Shown here in pieces: positions 17,026-21,046 of a stretch of DNA of 21,046 nucleotides (positions within the stretch are counted from its first letter, which is position 1; every line of letters begins with the position of its first letter). The DNA is from Basidiobolus ranarum (taxonomy: Eukaryota; Basidiobolomycota; Basidiobolomycetes; Basidiobolales). The notes under the pieces were generated by a model, which saw only the letters and a program-made list of their open reading frames with translations, was not told the origin of the DNA and did not search any database. Location of the stretch: assembly GCA_040143965.1 (NCBI GenBank), contig JASJQH010000214.1, positions 1 to 21,046 on the forward strand, read 5' to 3'. The position numbers and the translations under genes were made by a program.

Positions 17026-20000
17026 CTTCACCATTCTTGTTGTTGGAAGATGACCGTTCGTTCAACTTTTATGAACCATTCATTTCATTCAAGTGTCATA
17101 TTTCCAGATAACATTCCTACCCGGAATGGAAACGTACATAGTAGCACTTCAACGTATTTCGTGGGAGTTGTAATTTAGCCATACATAAATATATCAAATC
17201 CTCCGCGTAGATGATTCAATCAATAATCACATCTCTCACGAATACGTCCCCCACTATTGCGAGTGCTTTTAGAACCAGGAGTGATAGCATCAATCCAACC
17301 ACTGCCACAATTCTTTATGAATGTAGAATAGCACATCTCCCTTCACTCTCACTAATATAATGCTTCACCCATACTATATGATTACCTTCGTTTGGATTTC
17401 TTGACATCCAAATGACCACCTGAATTTAGGAATTTAGGGGGAAACCTCTAGAGTCTGTATATTTTCCCCCCAGAGTAATGATTTCCTCCTGCGAAATTGA
17501 GCCATTTTTCATCACCACATGTTGTACTTGTAATGAACCGAATAGAAACCACTTTTACCCATGTTTATTGAGCCTACTTGATATCTGAAGTAGTATGACT
17601 GCAGATGATTTCCCACATCTCTGCCCAAACAATCCGTCCCATCCAGAAACATGTTAGGTGTGTGAATGATTGGAGATCCCACTCAAACTACCCATCATTA
17701 TTCATACATTATCCTCGCTCTCACTCTGATCCTCATGCTTATGTACATCCAAATTAGGCTATATTCTGATCTTTTTCTCTCTCCGCCATTCTATTCGTAT
17801 TATCAGTAAGCAGTCATGTCTAGATCATGATGTATCTATTCCAGTATCTATAATGTATTCTATTATCAATTTTGTATGGATGTTACATATGGATGATATC
17901 GGTGAGCAATTCGGAAGCTCGGGTTTCAAGATCCACTCCACTAGATTTGGGGATATCAACAATAAGCGGATCATTATATACTCTTTTGGTGATGGGTTTG
18001 GTTTCATTCTACATTGATTTACTAAATCCTCATTAAGGGCACAATCAGGTACTTCCAGCATCGCTTACCCACATGATTCGTCCAGATGGCTGGATTAGGT
18101 GCTAAAGTGGTGGTAAGTGGACGTTTTTAGACTCATTTTAAATGCCTATCATTTTATCCACCGACCCTCATTTTATCCATCATCTACGTGTCATCATTAT
18201 GTATCCGGGGTAGATGTGGCGGTGGTTAGGGTTATGATTGTTGAAGGGAGGTGACAGTGTATAGGTTAGGTATTATCATCGCTAAATCTGGGTAGAATAT
18301 GGAATTTATGGAAATGATACGTAAACCATCCAAAACCACCCAAAATAAGAGATCAGGATATTTGATCAGCTCCATGATTAGGAATTTTGCCAAGCTGGCT
18401 TGACTCTACTCAGGTTAATCACATTAGTTATGCATATTTCTTAAACAACAATGGGGCGGGCAGGGGCTAGTTTCGTGGTATTTATGTCAACTCGGTGCAG
18501 CGATTGTTTACAGATCCATGTTCTTTAACCATTACATATCAGTGAATATATGTCATGGTGTGATTTATCTCAATATGCGAGTTGACATCCATGTGTCATA
18601 CAGCTAGCACAAGGATAGAGTCTCACATTAAATCTTTTAATATCAATATCCAGTCTCAGAGATTTAATCCATCGAGTAATTTTAGATATCCATCGACCAA
18701 GGAAATAAGTGTAGATAAATTTAGGCTTGTCAAAGGAGTCATACTGAACACATGCTCCACAGCATGGGAAAATGCAAAGGATGTCAATGTTCCCTTCGAC
18801 ATTTGTAATGGTTGTAGTTTATATTTGCTCTTGTACCATATATACACCATGTACCATAGAACATATAAAGCAATATAGTATAATTTATCACCTTAAATAA
18901 TCGATACTGGATCTTCATGTTCCCTTTTATCCTGCTTTGATCCTCATTTTGTTCCGTTTTATCCTTCTTCCCTTTCGGCTACGCTCATTGCATTATCTCA
19001 AAAATCAGTATTGCTAATGAAATCCCCTCCACCACCCATGTGCCTTTTGTGACTCTAGTTCTCCCATTCAAGAGTTGATATTACCGTAGATGAACAACCA
19101 ATCATGGTAATGAACCCCAAATCCTGCAGCTGAACATTCCGGCCCAACTATTGATACGGATGAGGGAAAATGAGGGCCTACATTCTTTGTCATAAATATG
19201 CATATGCAATCGGCGAAATGGTAGCCAAATGAGATAGCACTTAATTTTCGATGTATGGTGTATGGATTGTTCGTCAACCAGTCTTTCTAAACTGCTAATT
19301 ACTTAACCCCCTAAAATTCACTTGAAATGAAACTATTAGATTATTATGGTTTTCATATGCATCTTTATTTCCCGCCAACAAATATTAACCCCCCTTTTTT
19401 GGAATACCAATCCTTGCTTAGCGGCATCGTTCTAGCCATCATAAATCCACACTTCATCTACAGGTATGTACTGATAATATGTAATGACTATACGGGAATT
19501 ATGTATCCAGGCCATCCACTGTCACCTCATTTCGTTTCAGTTCAAAAATTTTGCACTTCTATGCCTCTGGGAGGTGCTGTTACACATGTAACATATCTAA
19601 ATTGGGATTTCAGGATATAATCATATACTGCGGGCAAACCATCCATTATTAACCATAAGTATCTCTTTCACATGCACAAACACCAACTATTAGAAGATAT
19701 CTCCATCATTTCACTACTACAAAATTATGCATATTAATTTGATTGCTATTATTTCTCAGCTAGAAAATCATGCACATTATGCGCAGAAAGTATACCAAAT
19801 AATTAACATTATTCTGTATACTCAATAGCGTCACAACAGAGCACTTATTACTACGATCTATCGATTCTCCATGTTTTTGCTTACCAGTTAGATCACAGCA
19901 GCAATTAGCTATTCCATACCATCTACTTTACAAGACTCTGAATACTAATAAATTAACTTTCTTGGTATATATTATATCAAGGTATCAAAGCATAAGCTAT

Positions 20001-21046
20001 GGGCTTCTAATAAGCTTCATGGAATATAGCGTTCCTGTTTCGATATAAAGTAATTCGTTTAAATGGGAAACATTAGCAATAAAACCGTCATATTCAACAC
20101 AGAACATCAAAGACATTTGAGTTGCATCAAGTTATAGGTTAATAAATACCTACCCCTAATCACCTAGACCTGATCATCTCAAGCATATCCACTATTTAAG
20201 CACTTATAATATTAAAATATGGATCAATATAGGATGTACCTAATAGTCACTGACTGAACTAGATTCTTTGGAAGTACTACATGAAGAAATGAATTCGAAG
20301 CTCTAGATGAATTCTTGAATCCAAAGTCAATATTGGTAAATGGGCAGATGATAACAATGACTTGATTGTATACCAAGAGTACCAAGAAAATTAGAGGGTC
20401 CTGTTGTAATTATCTCGTCTGGTTTGAAAAAGTTTGGTCTTCAATATTTTTCTTTTTGTTGTGATATGAAACTATTCGTTCACAATGTCATCTCCATATT
20501 TAGTTCAACTGCAATCAGTAGTTAGTGAATAGTTGTAAATGGAGTCATTCTCAATGTCATGCATTCTCTTTGAATATTCTTCAGTCAAATATATGTTGAA
20601 ATAGTAAAATTAACCACCTAAATATTCATGTGCTGTTTAGCATACTTGTTGCATATTCACTTAATATCTCACAAGTGAAAACCATTGTATACTCAGGATA
20701 TATTTGACAAATGTCAGAAATGTTCAGACAAAATAGGTAATCACACTTTTGTTGAAATTAGCATTGCCTAAACACCTATATAGTCATATATAGCTTAGTA
20801 CTTAGTTATCTTATAATTCACTAAGATATTATCAATTATTCTCAATTGGAATTTACTTGGAATATTGACACCAACTTAGAAGTTCTCAGATATATAGATT
20901 TTTCAAACTTGTGCTAGAAGCCCCAAACTTTGCATACATGTTTCTGGGACCTTCCTTAACATATTCTACACGTTAGTTTATTTACATCTTGACAAAACTA
21001 TAAATGTCAACTTTCTACTCAATAAATCAATAAGTGAAAACCACCA
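17026..21046. other. 4-kb AT-rich region without recognisable genes
   Basis: Open frames reach at most 98 codons and none shows domain-like composition, conserved motifs or plausible splicing into a larger gene. No tRNA or rRNA was recognised. Small items seen: a hairpin GGGGGAAA/TTTCCCCC (17437-17444 and 17463-17470) just after the cyclin gene, one reverse telomere-like GGTTAGGGTTA (18224-18234), and a TCATTTTATCCA direct repeat (18149-18160, 18168-18179). The first few hundred bases should include the cyclin 3' UTR. A decayed transposon cannot be excluded. Confidence 0.55.
18149..18179. repeat. Direct repeat TCATTTTATCCA, period 19
   Basis: Two perfect 12-bp copies at 18149-18160 and 18168-18179. 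Related TTTTATCC words recur at about 18924 and 18957, which suggests a scattered short motif or simple-sequence bias. Confidence 0.6.

Noticed and set aside
18582-19620. Open frames of 97-98 codons at 18582-18878 and 19327-19620
   Set aside because: No family resemblance, composition follows the AT-rich background, and no supporting splice pattern.
19981-19992. GGTATCAAAGCA, similar to the tRNA-Met-complementary primer site of Ty1/copia LTR elements, preceded by ...ATCAA
   Set aside because: No paired LTRs, no gag or pol similarity and no target-site duplication were seen. A 12-base partial match in AT-rich DNA is too weak to call a fossil element.
1-21046. tRNA, rRNA, CRISPR arrays, bacterial-type operon or ribosome-binding signals
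   Set aside because: No A/B-box pair forming a cloverleaf, no rRNA-like stretch and no regular repeat-spacer array were seen; the gene structures are eukaryotic.

Overview
The window looks like nuclear DNA of a fungus: chitin synthase, its export chaperone, a Pho85-type cyclin, short GT-AG introns of about 55-80 bases in most genes, and AT-rich spacers. Two things point to an early-diverging, non-Dikarya lineage (Mucoromycota or Zoopagomycota are my best guesses; this is inference): a textbook U12-type AT-AC intron in CLP1, and a large MT-A70 methyltransferase with an intact DPPW motif. No genus can be named from the sequence alone.

Layout. 1-3383 (minus): a 15-exon gene, cut at its 3' end by the window edge, joining a Myb/SANT-like domain to an MT-A70 N6-adenine methyltransferase domain. 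3384-3817: divergent promoter. 3818-5948 (plus): CLP1, the mRNA 3'-end-processing factor, 11 exons. 6233-6843 (plus): LSM7, 4 exons. 7074-8267 (minus): CHS7-type chitin synthase export chaperone, 6 exons, one of its introns GC-AG. 8268-8947: divergent promoter. 8948-13540 (plus): a class IV chitin synthase with an added N-terminal ankyrin-repeat domain, 5 exons, with an apparent one-base frameshift at about 12335. 13541-16032: non-coding, rich in telomere-like AACCCTAACCCT motifs, CCAAT boxes and small repeats. 16033-17025 (plus): PCL/PHO80-family cyclin. 17026-21046: AT-rich, no gene that I can support.

How the genes relate. The clearest functional link is the head-to-head pair of CHS7 chaperone and class IV chitin synthase: in yeast, Chs7 is needed for the class IV enzyme Chs3 to leave the ER, so chaperone and probable client share one promoter region here. 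CLP1 and LSM7 are RNA-processing housekeeping genes. The Myb/MT-A70 gene is a candidate DNA or RNA adenine methyltransferase and is the most unusual protein in the window together with the ankyrin chitin synthase. Exon boundaries were placed by hand from splice signals, reading frame and family conservation.
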